Below are positions 1 to 7,295 of a DNA stretch of 24,022 bases, piece by piece. This stretch comes from SG8-41 sp036397875 (GTDB lineage: Bacteria; Pseudomonadota; Gammaproteobacteria; Burkholderiales; SG8-41). Position numbers and translations under genes: made by a program. The stretch lies in the NCBI GenBank assembly GCA_036397875.1, contig DASWIC010000041.1, positions 1-24,022 of the forward strand, given 5' to 3'. The stretch's first letter is position 1; each line of letters starts with the position of its first letter. The notes under the pieces were generated by a model. It had not been told where the DNA came from. It did not search any database and saw only the letters and a list, made by a program, of their open reading frames with translations.

Positions 1-1000
1 TCCAGCCCGCGTAGCGTTGCTTGAGGGCGTTGCCCAGTTTCGGATAGAACGCCCTGAGCTCCTCGCTGGCGCCGAGCCGCTCGCCGTACGGCGGATTCAT
101 GACCATGATGCCCTCGGCAGCGGGCGGGCCGCCATCCAGGACATCCATCTGTTTCAGTTCGACGGCATCGGTGAGGCCGAGCGCCGCCAGGTTTTCCCGC
201 GCCAGCCCGAGCGCAGCTCCGGACTTGTCGCGCCCGTAGATCGGGAGCTTGCCCGCCTGCTGGCGCGGGGCACGCGCCTTCTCCAGCAGCGCCCGCCATC
301 GGCCGGCGTCGAAGCTCGCGAGTCGCTCGAACCCGAACGAGCGGTTCAGTCCGGGCGCCACGTCGAGCGCCATCATCGCCGCCTCCGCCAGAAAGGTGCC
401 GCTGCCGCACATCGGGTCGAGCAGGGGCATGGGCACTGCCCACCCGGCGAGTCTCAGGATCCCGGCGGCGAGGTTCTCGCGCAACGGAGCCTCGCCCGCG
501 CGGGCGCGCCAGCCGCGCTTGAAGAGTGCCTCTCCCGATGTGTCGAGGTAGAAAGTTGCCTCGTCCCGCGTGAGGAAGGCGTGGATCCGCACGTCAGGCT
601 CCGCCGTGTCCACGTCCGGGCGCCGGCCCCGCGCCGCGCGGAACGCGTCGCACACCGCGTCCTTAACGCGCAGCGTGACGAAGTCGAGGCTTCTCACTGG
701 GGACTTGATCGCCGAGACGTAGACGCGGATGGTGCGGCCGACGTCGAAGAGCTGCGCCCAGGGGAGCGCGCGCGCGGCGTCGAATATTTCCTGCTCGCTG
801 CGGTAGCGCGCGTCTCCCACCTGCCACAGCACGCGGCTCGCAACACGGCTTTCGAGATTGACGGCATAGCACTGCGTCAGATCACCCGCGAATGCCGCGC
901 CGCCATCGACGGTCTTGATGGCGTGCGCCCCGAGCGCGGCGAGCTCGGCCGCGAGCACCTGCTCGAGGCCGCGCGGGCAGGTGGCGAAGAATCGTTCCAT
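1..1000 (-). CDS. rlmL: THUMP-domain 23S rRNA (guanine-N2) methyltransferase, RlmL-type (3' end cut by window edge)
   Basis: Reading leftwards from the ATG at 1000, the frame stays open to the window edge (333 codons), so the C-terminus is missing. The protein starts MERFFATCPRGLEQVLAAEL, the usual start of RlmL-type proteins. A THUMP region follows at about residues 45-155, then a Rossmann methyltransferase domain. That domain has the SAM-binding motif DPMCGSGTF and the N6/N2-type catalytic motif NPPYGERL near the end of the visible part. The family methylates the exocyclic N2 of a guanine in 23S rRNA (G2445 in E. coli). In E. coli the enzyme is fused to RlmK; the cut end means I cannot see whether that holds here. 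The gene starts 9 bases after the fumarylacetoacetate-hydrolase-family gene, so it is probably co-transcribed. A long open frame on the opposite strand is a GC-driven shadow. Confidence 0.93.
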   Translation of the reverse strand, partial: MERFFATCPRGLEQVLAAELAALGAHAIKTVDGGAAFAGDLTQCYAVNLESRVASRVLWQVGDARYRSEQEIFDAARALPWAQLFDVGRTIRVYVSAIKSPVRSLDFVTLRVKDAVCDAFRAARGRRPDVDTAEPDVRIHAFLTRDEATFYLDTSGEALFKRGWRARAGEAPLRENLAAGILRLAGWAVPMPLLDPMCGSGTFLAEAAMMALDVAPGLNRSFGFERLASFDAGRWRALLEKARAPRQQAGKLPIYGRDKSGAALGLARENLAALGLTDAVELKQMDVLDGGPPAAEGIMVMNPPYGERLGASEELRAFYPKLGNALKQRYAGW

Positions 1001-1009
1001 GGAACCTGG

Positions 1010-1798
1010 TCAGGGGCGGGCGCGTTTCACCGGGTTCCGAAGCACGCCGATGTCCTTCTGGATCACCTCGACGACGTCGCCGTCCTTGAGATCCGGCTCG
1101 GTCGCGCCGTCGGTGCCGAGCCAGACCACGTCGCCCGGCTGCAGCGTCATGTATTTCGAGATCTGCGAGATGTAGTGCTGGGCGGAGAACAGCATCTTGT
1201 CGGTGCCGTACTCGGAGGCCGTTGCGCCGTTCACCTTAATCGTGATTGTCAGCTTCATCGGATCGATGCCGGTGGCGATGAACGGTCCCATCGGCTTGAA
1301 GGTGTCGCAATTCTTGGCGCGCCACAACGTGCGGTCCTGCTTCTGCCACGTGCGCTCGCTGACGTCGTTGCCGAGCGTGTAGCCGAGGACGCAGGAGAGG
1401 GCGTCCCTCTCGGAGACGTTGCGCGCGGATTTCCCGATCACGGCGACCAACTCGCCCTCGAACTGGACCGGACCGGGGGAATCGGCGGGTATGACGATCG
1501 CTTCACCGGTCGCGGCGAGCGCGCTGGCGGAGCGGTAGCCGATGTCCGCCTTCTCGGGCGGCTTGCGGTTGCCGCCGGTGCGCCGGTTGGCCCACTCGAT
1601 GTGCGCGGCGTAGTTGAGCCCCGCGCAGTAGAAGTTCGGCGGGAGGCACGGCACCAGCGTTCTCACCGAGGTGAGCGCGTGCCGCTTCGGCGTGCTCTGG
1701 TAGGCGCCGAAGATCGAGCCCTCCAGCTCGCTGACCTGGTCACCCTCGACGGCGCCGTAGAAAATTCTTCCCTGCTGTTCGAATCGTCCGAGTTTCAT
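1010..1798 (-). CDS. Fumarylacetoacetate hydrolase (FAH) family protein
   Basis: A 262-residue protein with the FAH-family layout: a short N-terminal cap (GRFEQQGRIFYGAVEGDQV) and a catalytic beta fold from about residue 55 (YCAGLNYAAHIEWANRR). The metal-binding acidic residues are visible as E114 and E116 in FEGELVAVIGK and D145 in GNDVSER. The segment at 161-172 (AKNCDTFKPMGP) is typical of the family. Members cleave or isomerise acylpyruvate-type compounds in aromatic degradation, or decarboxylate oxaloacetate; the substrate cannot be told from sequence. The usual GTP-x-GV segment near the C-terminus reads GTDGATEP here. The start is supported by a very strong Shine-Dalgarno (GGAGGGGGAG) just upstream of the ATG at 1798. 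Neighbours (rRNA methyltransferase, LPS glycosyltransferase) give no pathway hint. Confidence 0.9.
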   Translation of the reverse strand: MKLGRFEQQGRIFYGAVEGDQVSELEGSIFGAYQSTPKRHALTSVRTLVPCLPPNFYCAGLNYAAHIEWANRRTGGNRKPPEKADIGYRSASALAATGEAIVIPADSPGPVQFEGELVAVIGKSARNVSERDALSCVLGYTLGNDVSERTWQKQDRTLWRAKNCDTFKPMGPFIATGIDPMKLTITIKVNGATASEYGTDKMLFSAQHYISQISKYMTLQPGDVVWLGTDGATEPDLKDGDVVEVIQKDIGVLRNPVKRARP

Positions 1799-1853
1799 GA
1801 TCTCCCCCTCCAGGCGGCAGTCGGAAAATGAGAAGAGGCAACACGCTCCGGCT

Positions 1854-2927
1854 TTACGACGCGTAAAACCGGTCGAGGCGGCCGGTGACCTCCTCTACCT
1901 TGATCAGATCCATGGCGTCCGGGTCGCGCACGCGGACCCCCCAGGGCACCTGGTCCACGCCCGTGCCGAATTCCGCCCTCACGGCGTCGGGATAGCGGTC
2001 GACGACCCAACGCTGGCTCAAGTATGGCCCGGTCCGGAACCGATTCGACGTCGAGTAGAGGCCGATGATCGGCGTGCCCACGGCGGTCGCCATATGCGCC
2101 GGGCCGGAGTCCGGGCAGACCAGCACGTCCGCAGAATCGAGCACGGCGAGGAGCTGCTTCAACGTCGTTTGTCCGACCAGATTTAGAGGTGCGCTGTTCC
2201 TCGCCAGGCGGCAGATGCCCGCGGCGTATTGCGCTTCCAGCGCGGTAGGCCCTCCCGTGATGACCACGCGCGCCCCGTGGGCCTTTGCGGCATGCTCGGC
2301 GAGCGCGGCGTAGTTCTCGATACGCCAGTTGCGATAGTTGCGAAAGCGCTGGCTCGAGCACGGACTGATGACAAGCGTGCGGCCGCCAGGCGGGATGTGA
2401 CGCACGGCGAAAGCGCGATCGTCGTCGGTGACGGGTATGTCCCACTTCAGCAGCCGCTTGCCCACTCCCAACGCCTCCGCGAAACCGAACAGGCCGTCCA
2501 TCACGTGTTCGCTCGGGCGTGCGGTGATGCGCGCGTTGGAGAACAGATGCTGGTAGTCGCGGGCGCGGGGCCGGTCGAACCCGAGCCGCAGACGGGCGCG
2601 GATCATCAGGCTAGTGAGATTCGCGCGCAGGGAGGCGTGCATCATCAGCAGGAGGTCAAAGCGGCGTCCGGCCAGATGCCGGCGCAGGTCCATGAATCCG
2701 GCCGCTCCAGCTGATTTGTCCAGCGCGACGAGCTCGACGCCGTCGATGCCGGACATCAGCGCCGCCTCGGTCTTGCCGATCACCCACGTGAAACGCGTCC
2801 GCGGCCACGCGCGTTGCAGCGTGCGCACGACCGGCAGCGTGTGACAGGTGTCGCCGATCGCGGAGAGGCGCAGGATGCAGACATCCAGCGGGGGGTGATC
2901 CCGGAACTGCTCGAGTCGCGCGTTCAC
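1854..2927 (-). CDS. Glycosyltransferase family 9, ADP-heptose:LPS heptosyltransferase-like
   Basis: 357 residues from a GTG start. The N-terminal motif CILRLSAIGDTCHTLP (17-32) is the hallmark opening of GT9 heptosyltransferases. The C-terminal nucleotide-sugar-binding domain has ADVLVCPDSGPAHMATAVGTP (DSGPAH at 273-278) and an ITGGP loop near 213-217. Family members add L-glycero-D-manno-heptose from ADP-heptose to the Kdo2-lipid A core at the cytoplasmic face of the inner membrane. The gene lies 79 or more bases downstream of a Kdo 3-hydroxylase gene, which supports a role in the LPS inner core. Whether it is WaaC, WaaF, WaaQ or another paralogue cannot be decided, so no symbol is given. 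There is no clear Shine-Dalgarno before the GTG. Confidence 0.9.
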   Translation of the reverse strand: MNARLEQFRDHPPLDVCILRLSAIGDTCHTLPVVRTLQRAWPRTRFTWVIGKTEAALMSGIDGVELVALDKSAGAAGFMDLRRHLAGRRFDLLLMMHASLRANLTSLMIRARLRLGFDRPRARDYQHLFSNARITARPSEHVMDGLFGFAEALGVGKRLLKWDIPVTDDDRAFAVRHIPPGGRTLVISPCSSQRFRNYRNWRIENYAALAEHAAKAHGARVVITGGPTALEAQYAAGICRLARNSAPLNLVGQTTLKQLLAVLDSADVLVCPDSGPAHMATAVGTPIIGLYSTSNRFRTGPYLSQRWVVDRYPDAVRAEFGTGVDQVPWGVRVRDPDAMDLIKVEEVTGRLDRFYAS

Positions 2928-3006
2928 GTGCGCAGCGGTCGTGTTGCGGATCTACCGCGCGCGAAAGCCCGTGGCGATGCGCGTGGGCGGATCAGCCCGG
3001 CGAGGT

Positions 3007-3915
3007 TCAGGCGGCGGAGAGGATCCGGTATGGCGCGAATTGCGGCAGCCGGCAATGGCGAAGGCGCAGCAGGAACGTATTGACCAGCGCGTGCTGCCCG
3101 GAAAGACTCGCGTGACTCACCATATCGGTGAACACCATCCATGCCGAAAACGGCGCGAAACGAATCTCGACCTGGCTCGACGTGTCGTCGCGGAACGCGG
3201 GCTCGTCCTTCATATAATTGTGGAACTGCCGCATGGTCCGGTCGTACGGGCTGCTGTCGATCAGCATCGCCTGCGGCAGGCCCGCTGCCGCGACCGTACG
3301 GAGGAACCCCGTGCGCAGCTTGTCGAGCGCGCCCCGCTCGATCGACGCGCGCCGGCGCGTATCCGGCGTGACCTGCGCCGCCCGCCCGAAACGCGCGTAG
3401 AGATCGGGGAAGGCGCCGCGGGTCGCCCAGACGCGATCCTCGACGGGATTGACGTTGACGAAGAATCGCAGGATGCGGTCGCCGTTGGTCGGGCCATAGG
3501 CGCCGGCGTCGATGTGCACGAGCTCGTTGCTGGCATGCGGGGACAGGTTGCGGCCTTTTTCCTGGATCGGGCGGAAGCTCGACGTGCCGACGGTCCAGTC
3601 GCGCGTGATCGTCGGCATCCTGCGCGTGAGAAAGGCCTCGACGCGGTGGGCGTGCTGCTTGAGAATGCGCTGCGCGCGCGCCACGAGGTCGGGTTCGGCC
3701 CTCAGGCCGGGGACACTGTCGGTTTCGGGGTGATAGCTGATGTTCTTGTTGCGCAGGCGCCCCGCCACCCCTTCGCGCAGGAACTGGAGATCGCTCTCGT
3801 CCGGAAGCTCGATGGGGCAGCGCGGGAAATGAACGATATCACCGCGCTCCAGCGCGTCGCCCATCACGTCGGGGGCGAGCCGGCTCAACTCATCGGTCGA
3901 GTAGCGGGTGAGCAT
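3007..3915 (-). CDS. kdoO: Kdo 3-hydroxylase, Fe(II)/2-oxoglutarate-dependent
   Basis: 302 residues from the ATG at 3915; an in-frame TTG at 3951 would add 12 residues, and neither start has a good Shine-Dalgarno. Recognisable family blocks are KNISYHPETDSVPGL, VHIDAGAYGPTNGDRILRFF and MVFTDMVSHASLSGQHALVNTF. They contain the iron-binding H-x-D (HID, residues 134-136) and the distal histidine (SHA, His268). KdoO enzymes (known from Burkholderia and Yersinia) hydroxylate C3 of Kdo in Kdo2-lipid A, giving Ko, at the cytoplasmic side of the inner membrane. The LPS-type glycosyltransferase immediately downstream fits. Upstream is hemJ, with a gap of about 110 bases, so expression may be separate. 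The identification rests on motif memory for the Kdo hydroxylase family. Confidence 0.85.
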   Translation of the reverse strand: MLTRYSTDELSRLAPDVMGDALERGDIVHFPRCPIELPDESDLQFLREGVAGRLRNKNISYHPETDSVPGLRAEPDLVARAQRILKQHAHRVEAFLTRRMPTITRDWTVGTSSFRPIQEKGRNLSPHASNELVHIDAGAYGPTNGDRILRFFVNVNPVEDRVWATRGAFPDLYARFGRAAQVTPDTRRRASIERGALDKLRTGFLRTVAAAGLPQAMLIDSSPYDRTMRQFHNYMKDEPAFRDDTSSQVEIRFAPFSAWMVFTDMVSHASLSGQHALVNTFLLRLRHCRLPQFAPYRILSAA

Positions 3916-4027
3916 GCCGGCGAGTGTAGCCGCGTTGTCCGCGGCGTTCAAGGGACGCTCGTGTGCGCGCAGGGCGCCAAGAGTACTGCGGCGAACGCGC
4001 GCGCCGTTCTCCTGGGGATCATTCCCC

Positions 4028-4441
4028 CTAAAACGGCTTGACGACCGTCAGGATGACAACCGCGATCAGGATCACGGTCGGGAACTCGTTGAACCAGCGG
4101 TACCAGACGTGATCGTGGACGTTGCGCTCGTGCCTGAAATCCCTCAGAAGCTTGCCGCACCACAGGTGATAGGCGATCAGCACGGCCACCAGCGCGAGCT
4201 TCGCGTGCAGCCAGCCCCCGGTGACGCCGTAACCCAGCCACAGCCAGGTTCCGAAGACGATGGTCAGCACCGCGCCCGGCGCCATGATCCCGTTGTAGAG
4301 CCTGCGCTCCATCGTCTTGAGGCGCTCCCGGCCCGCGGTGTCCTCGGCCATCGCGTGGTAGACGAACAGCCGCGGCAGGTAGAACAGCCCCGCGAACCAC
4401 GTGACCATGAAGATGATGTGGAGGGCCTTGATCCAGAGCAT
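4028..4441 (-). CDS. hemJ: HemJ, protoporphyrinogen IX oxidase (membrane-bound)
   Basis: 137 residues with four predicted membrane helices (about 5-21, 52-70, 79-95, 119-134). It starts MLWIKALHIIFMVTWFAGLFYLPR and carries the family residues His8, Arg24, His79 and Lys81 (GWLHAKLALV). HemJ performs the six-electron oxidation of protoporphyrinogen IX to protoporphyrin IX, the next-to-last step of haem b synthesis, in the inner membrane. It replaces HemG/HemY in many proteobacteria, including Betaproteobacteria. The length matches the family (about 140 residues). An AGAGG Shine-Dalgarno precedes the ATG, and the gene begins 10 bases after the ABC permease stop, so it is probably the distal gene of that operon. 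A functional link between exporter and haem synthesis is not shown by sequence. Confidence 0.92.
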   Translation of the reverse strand: MLWIKALHIIFMVTWFAGLFYLPRLFVYHAMAEDTAGRERLKTMERRLYNGIMAPGAVLTIVFGTWLWLGYGVTGGWLHAKLALVAVLIAYHLWCGKLLRDFRHERNVHDHVWYRWFNEFPTVILIAVVILTVVKPF

Positions 4442-4451
4442 GGCGGCACCT

Positions 4452-5237
4452 CTAGCGTAGCAGGCGGCGGCGCGTCAGCACCAGCGCGGTGTAGAAGCCG
4501 GCAACCGCGTAGGCGGCGAGCACCGCGAGATGCAGCGGGATGTCGGACGGCACCACGCCGCGCAGCAGCGGGCGCACCATCTCCACGGCGTGGGTGAGGG
4601 GCAGGAACTGGGTCACCGCTTGCAGCGGCTCGGGCAGCTGCGATACCGGGAAGAACACCCCGCACACCAGCATCATCGGCGTGATCACCAGCGTGAAGTA
4701 GTACATGAAGAAGTCGTAGCTCGGCGAGAGCGCGGTCATGACGAGGCCCATGCCGGCGAACGCGAGCCCGGTCAGGAACACGACGGGAATAACCCACAGC
4801 GCGAGGCCCGAGTGCGTGAGTCCCAGCGCCCACGCCACCAGCAGCACGGCCATGCCGGAAAGAAAGCTCTTGCTCGCCGCCCATACCGTCTCACCCAGCA
4901 CCACGTCGTCGAGCGACACCGGCGCGTTCATGATCGCGTCCCAGGTCTTCTGCACGTGCATGCGCGAGAAGCCGGAGTACATCGCTTCGAAGGAGGCGCT
5001 CATCATGACGCTCGAGCAGACCGTGCCGCCGGCGAGAAACGCGATGTAGGGCATGCCTTCCACCTCCGCGAGCATCGCGCCGAGCCCGTAGCCGAGCCCC
5101 AGCATGTAGATCATGGGATCGGCGAGGTTGCCGAGCATGGAGGGAATCGCGAGCTTGCGCCACACGAGGGAGTTGCGGCGCCACACGTGGAAATGGCGCA
5201 GGCTGAATGCCGGGATTGCCAGTGTCTTCGCGTTCAT
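4452..5237 (-). CDS. ABC-2 type transporter permease (NodJ/DRR-like)
   Basis: 261 residues with six predicted membrane helices. Near the C-terminus it has the ABC-2 signature LVCGVFFPVSQLPEPLQAVT followed by FLPLTHAVEMVRPLLRG. The N-terminus FSLRHFHVWRRNSLVWRKL and the LANPMIYMLGLGYG-like segment (here LADPMIYMLGLGYGLGAM) resemble NodJ-family permeases. The protein forms the membrane half of an exporter with the ATPase encoded 27 bases upstream; the full transporter would be a 2+2 dimer in the inner membrane. NodIJ relatives export lipo-oligosaccharides, but in bacteria without nod genes the substrate is unknown, and nothing here identifies it. The stop lies 10 bases from hemJ. Confidence 0.92.
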   Translation of the reverse strand: MNAKTLAIPAFSLRHFHVWRRNSLVWRKLAIPSMLGNLADPMIYMLGLGYGLGAMLAEVEGMPYIAFLAGGTVCSSVMMSASFEAMYSGFSRMHVQKTWDAIMNAPVSLDDVVLGETVWAASKSFLSGMAVLLVAWALGLTHSGLALWVIPVVFLTGLAFAGMGLVMTALSPSYDFFMYYFTLVITPMMLVCGVFFPVSQLPEPLQAVTQFLPLTHAVEMVRPLLRGVVPSDIPLHLAVLAAYAVAGFYTALVLTRRRLLR

Positions 5238-5264
5238 GTCAGATCCTCACATCGGCCATCAGAT

Positions 5265-6191
5265 CTAATCCCTCAGTTCGCGGCCGGTCAGCTTGAGAAA
5301 GACGTCCTCCAGGTTGGCGTGGCGGTGCAGGTAGCGCAGGTCCTCCCGGCGCTCGAGATCCTGGACCAGCGGGGCGGCATCCCGCGTGTAGCAGAAAACG
5401 GTCTCGCCCGCCTGCTCGCAGCGCTCGCTGCGGGCCCGGCCGATCTCGCGCGCCCAGCGCTCGGCCCCGTCGCCGTAGACCTCGACTACCTGTGGCTCGA
5501 TGTTGCGCGCGACCAGCTCGCGCGGGGCTCCGAGCGCGATGATGCGGCCGCGGTCCATGATGGCGAGCCGATGGCATATTCGCTCGGCTTCGTCCATGAA
5601 GTGGGTGGTCAGGAAGATGGTCTTGCCGCGCGCGAGCAGTTGCCGCAGCCGCTCCCAGATCAAGTGCCGCGCCTGGGGATCGAGGCCGGTGGTAGGCTCG
5701 TCGAGAAAGATCAGGTCAGGGTCGTTGACGAGCGCGCGCGCGAGCGTCAGCCGCCGCTTCATGCCGCCGGAGAGCGTCTGGATGCGCGAGGCGGCGCGCG
5801 CGCCGAGGCCCGCGAAGTCGAGCAAGGCGGGGATGCGCGAGCGGATTTCCGCCTCGCCGAGGCCGAAGTAGCGGCCGTACACGAGCAGGTTTTCTTCCAC
5901 CGTGAAATCGGGATCGAGATTGTCCGCCTGCGGCACGACGCCGATGCGGTGCCGCGCTTCGCGCGCCCGCTCCGGCACCGGCAGCCCGAGCACCTCGATC
6001 ACGCCGCCGTCCGGGTCGATCAGCCCGAGGCACAGGCGCAGCGTCGTGGTCTTGCCGGCGCCGTTGGGCCCGAGGAGACCGAAGCACTCGCCCGCTTCGA
6101 GCGCGAGGTCTACGCCCGCGACCACCTCCTGCTCGCCGTAGCGTTTCCTCAGGCCGCTCGCGCGCAGTTGGACGGCAGGTCGCGTGTTCAT
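5265..6191 (-). CDS. ABC transporter ATP-binding protein (NodI/CcmA-like, ABC-2 exporter)
   Basis: 308 residues. All ABC ATPase motifs are visible: Walker A GPNGAGKTTT (41-50), Q-loop VVPQAD (Gln88), signature LSGGMKRR (140-147), Walker B IFLDEPTTG (161-169) and the H-loop histidine in LTTHFMDEAERI (His197). The C-terminal region of about 80 residues (ARNIEPQVVEVYGDG...) is the accessory domain of this exporter subfamily. It pairs with the ABC-2 permease encoded just downstream to drive export across the inner membrane. The start ATG at 6191 lies 15 bases after the hydrolase stop, so hydrolase, ATPase, permease and hemJ look like one operon. The substrate is unknown. Confidence 0.95.
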   Translation of the reverse strand: MNTRPAVQLRASGLRKRYGEQEVVAGVDLALEAGECFGLLGPNGAGKTTTLRLCLGLIDPDGGVIEVLGLPVPERAREARHRIGVVPQADNLDPDFTVEENLLVYGRYFGLGEAEIRSRIPALLDFAGLGARAASRIQTLSGGMKRRLTLARALVNDPDLIFLDEPTTGLDPQARHLIWERLRQLLARGKTIFLTTHFMDEAERICHRLAIMDRGRIIALGAPRELVARNIEPQVVEVYGDGAERWAREIGRARSERCEQAGETVFCYTRDAAPLVQDLERREDLRYLHRHANLEDVFLKLTGRELRD

Positions 6192-6206
6192 ACAGGCCTG
6201 CGCCGC

Positions 6207-6857
6207 TCAGGTCTCCGCAGCCGGGAGGCGGAGATGGCGGGTGACGATATCGGCCAGCAGGCCGAGACGGCCATGGAAGAAGTGATCACCGCCCGGGACC
6301 ACCACGACCGGCAGCGCCTGGGGTCGCGCCCACTCGAGCACCGCGGCGAGCGGCACCACGTCGTCCCGTTCGCCGTGGATCACCAGCGTTTCGCGCGGCA
6401 CGGTTTCGGCGGGAAAGCGGTTGACGGCCGGCCCCACGAGCACCATGAACCGGACGGGCAAACGCTTCGCCACGCGGGTCTGCACCGCGCTGCCGAAGGA
6501 AAAGCCGGCGAGGGCGAGCGGAAGCTCTCCGTATTGACGCTTCAGGTGGCCGGCAACGGCGATCATATCCTCCGTTTCGCCGCGGCCGTCATCGTGGCTG
6601 CCGGCGGAACGGCCTACGCCGCGGAAGTTGGGGCGCGCCGCGATGAACCGCAGAGCAAAAAACGCCTTGGCGAGCGTGGTCACCACCTTGTTGTCCTTGG
6701 TGCCGCCGTGCAGGGGATTGGGGTGCGCGATCAGCGCGAGGCCGCGCCGCGCGCCGCCGGGATCATTGACGTCGGTCTCGATTGCGCCCGCCGGTCCGTC
6801 GATCATCACTCGCGCCAGCGACGACGCCGGCATGGGGCGGACTTCGACGGCGGACAT
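6207..6857 (-). CDS. Alpha/beta hydrolase (COG2945-like)
   Basis: 216 residues with an alpha/beta-hydrolase fold. The nucleophile elbow is AGFSFGS with Ser120, followed by the acid Asp165 in HGERDDVVPL and the catalytic histidine His192 in VVPGGDHFFHG. The early blocks ALIAHPNPLHGGTKDNKVV and RPNFRGVGRSAG are typical of the small cytoplasmic hydrolase group found in many proteobacteria. The reaction is undefined (esterase or related). No signal peptide is visible. It lies between the [2Fe-2S] ferredoxin gene (63 bases upstream) and the ABC exporter genes (15 bases downstream). A perfect inverted repeat sits in the upstream gap. Confidence 0.9.
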   Translation of the reverse strand: MSAVEVRPMPASSLARVMIDGPAGAIETDVNDPGGARRGLALIAHPNPLHGGTKDNKVVTTLAKAFFALRFIAARPNFRGVGRSAGSHDDGRGETEDMIAVAGHLKRQYGELPLALAGFSFGSAVQTRVAKRLPVRFMVLVGPAVNRFPAETVPRETLVIHGERDDVVPLAAVLEWARPQALPVVVVPGGDHFFHGRLGLLADIVTRHLRLPAAET

Positions 6858-6880
6858 GATGAATAGTAATGAGCGAGGGA

Positions 6881-6906
6881 TAATGCGCGTTACCCATTGC
6901 GCATTA
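6881..6906. repeat. Perfect inverted repeat between ferredoxin and hydrolase genes
   Basis: TAATGCGC (6881-6888) and GCGCATTA (6899-6906) form an 8-bp perfect stem with a 10-base loop. The surrounding sequence repeats the word TTACCCATTGCGCATTACCC in degenerate form. It lies in the 63-base gap between two co-directional genes. It could be a processing or attenuation hairpin, or a remnant of a dispersed repeat. No T-run follows it on either strand, so an intrinsic terminator is unlikely. Confidence 0.55.
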
Positions 6907-6920
6907 CCCGTTACGGCTTG

Positions 6921-7229
6921 TCAGATGCGCAGCCGCGACACGATGCGGCCGTGAACGAGATGCTCCTCGATGATCTCGTCGACGTCGTCCCGGTCGACGT
7001 AGGTGTACCACACGGCGTCGGGATAGATCACCATCACCGGCCCCTCCTTGCACCGGTCGAGGCAACCGGACTGGTTGACGCGCACCTTGCCGGGGCCGGA
7101 GAGCTTCAGCTGCTTCACGCGGTCCTTCGCGTAGTCGCGCATCTTCTGCGACTCATGATTGTTGCAGCACTGCTCGCCCGCTTCGCGCTGGTTGCAGCAG
7201 AAGAAAACGTGCCTGGCGTAATAGGTCAT
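6921..7229 (-). CDS. Thioredoxin-like [2Fe-2S] ferredoxin
   Basis: 102 residues in the thioredoxin-like ferredoxin family. The N-terminus has paired cysteines HVFFCCNQREAGEQCC (Cys11/12 and Cys20/21), and the second half has GCLDRCKEGPVMVIYPD (Cys48 and Cys52), the usual C-x3-C ligand pair. The cluster normally uses one cysteine from each N-terminal region plus the later pair. The physiological partner of these small cytoplasmic electron carriers is generally unknown. The gene begins 66 bases after the VanZ gene and has its own likely -10 box (TATAAT) 24 bases upstream, so it may head the hydrolase/ABC/hemJ operon. Confidence 0.92.
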   Translation of the reverse strand: MTYYARHVFFCCNQREAGEQCCNNHESQKMRDYAKDRVKQLKLSGPGKVRVNQSGCLDRCKEGPVMVIYPDAVWYTYVDRDDVDEIIEEHLVHGRIVSRLRI

Positions 7230-7252
7230 ATCTTTGCGACGCCGCGATTGGA

Positions 7253-7258
7253 ATTATA
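7253..7258 (-). promoter_or_regulatory. Candidate -10 box (TATAAT) for the ferredoxin-led operon
   Basis: On the minus strand the 66-base gap before the ferredoxin ATG holds an exact TATAAT, 23 bases from the start codon, which would give a 5' leader of about 15-20 bases. I see no good TTGACA-like -35 at 16-18 bases upstream, so the call rests on the -10 alone in an otherwise GC-rich gap. Confidence 0.35.
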
Positions 7259-7295
7259 AACGATGACCGCGCATGCCCGCGGTGACGATCCGCGG

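Noticed and set aside
17..1831. Long plus-strand open frame (604 codons) over the rRNA methyltransferase and FAH genes
   Set aside because: It is antisense to two clearly recognisable genes, is rich in Arg/Ala/Gly/His with no domain, and reflects GC-rich codon positions.
4452..6191. True nodI/nodJ nodulation factor exporter
   Set aside because: NodIJ-like sequences are common ABC-2 exporters; no nodABC or other symbiosis genes are in the window.
4530..6866. Plus-strand open frame of 778 codons over the ABC transporter genes
   Set aside because: Antisense shadow of permease, ATPase and hydrolase genes with intact motifs; composition is charged and repetitive without a fold.
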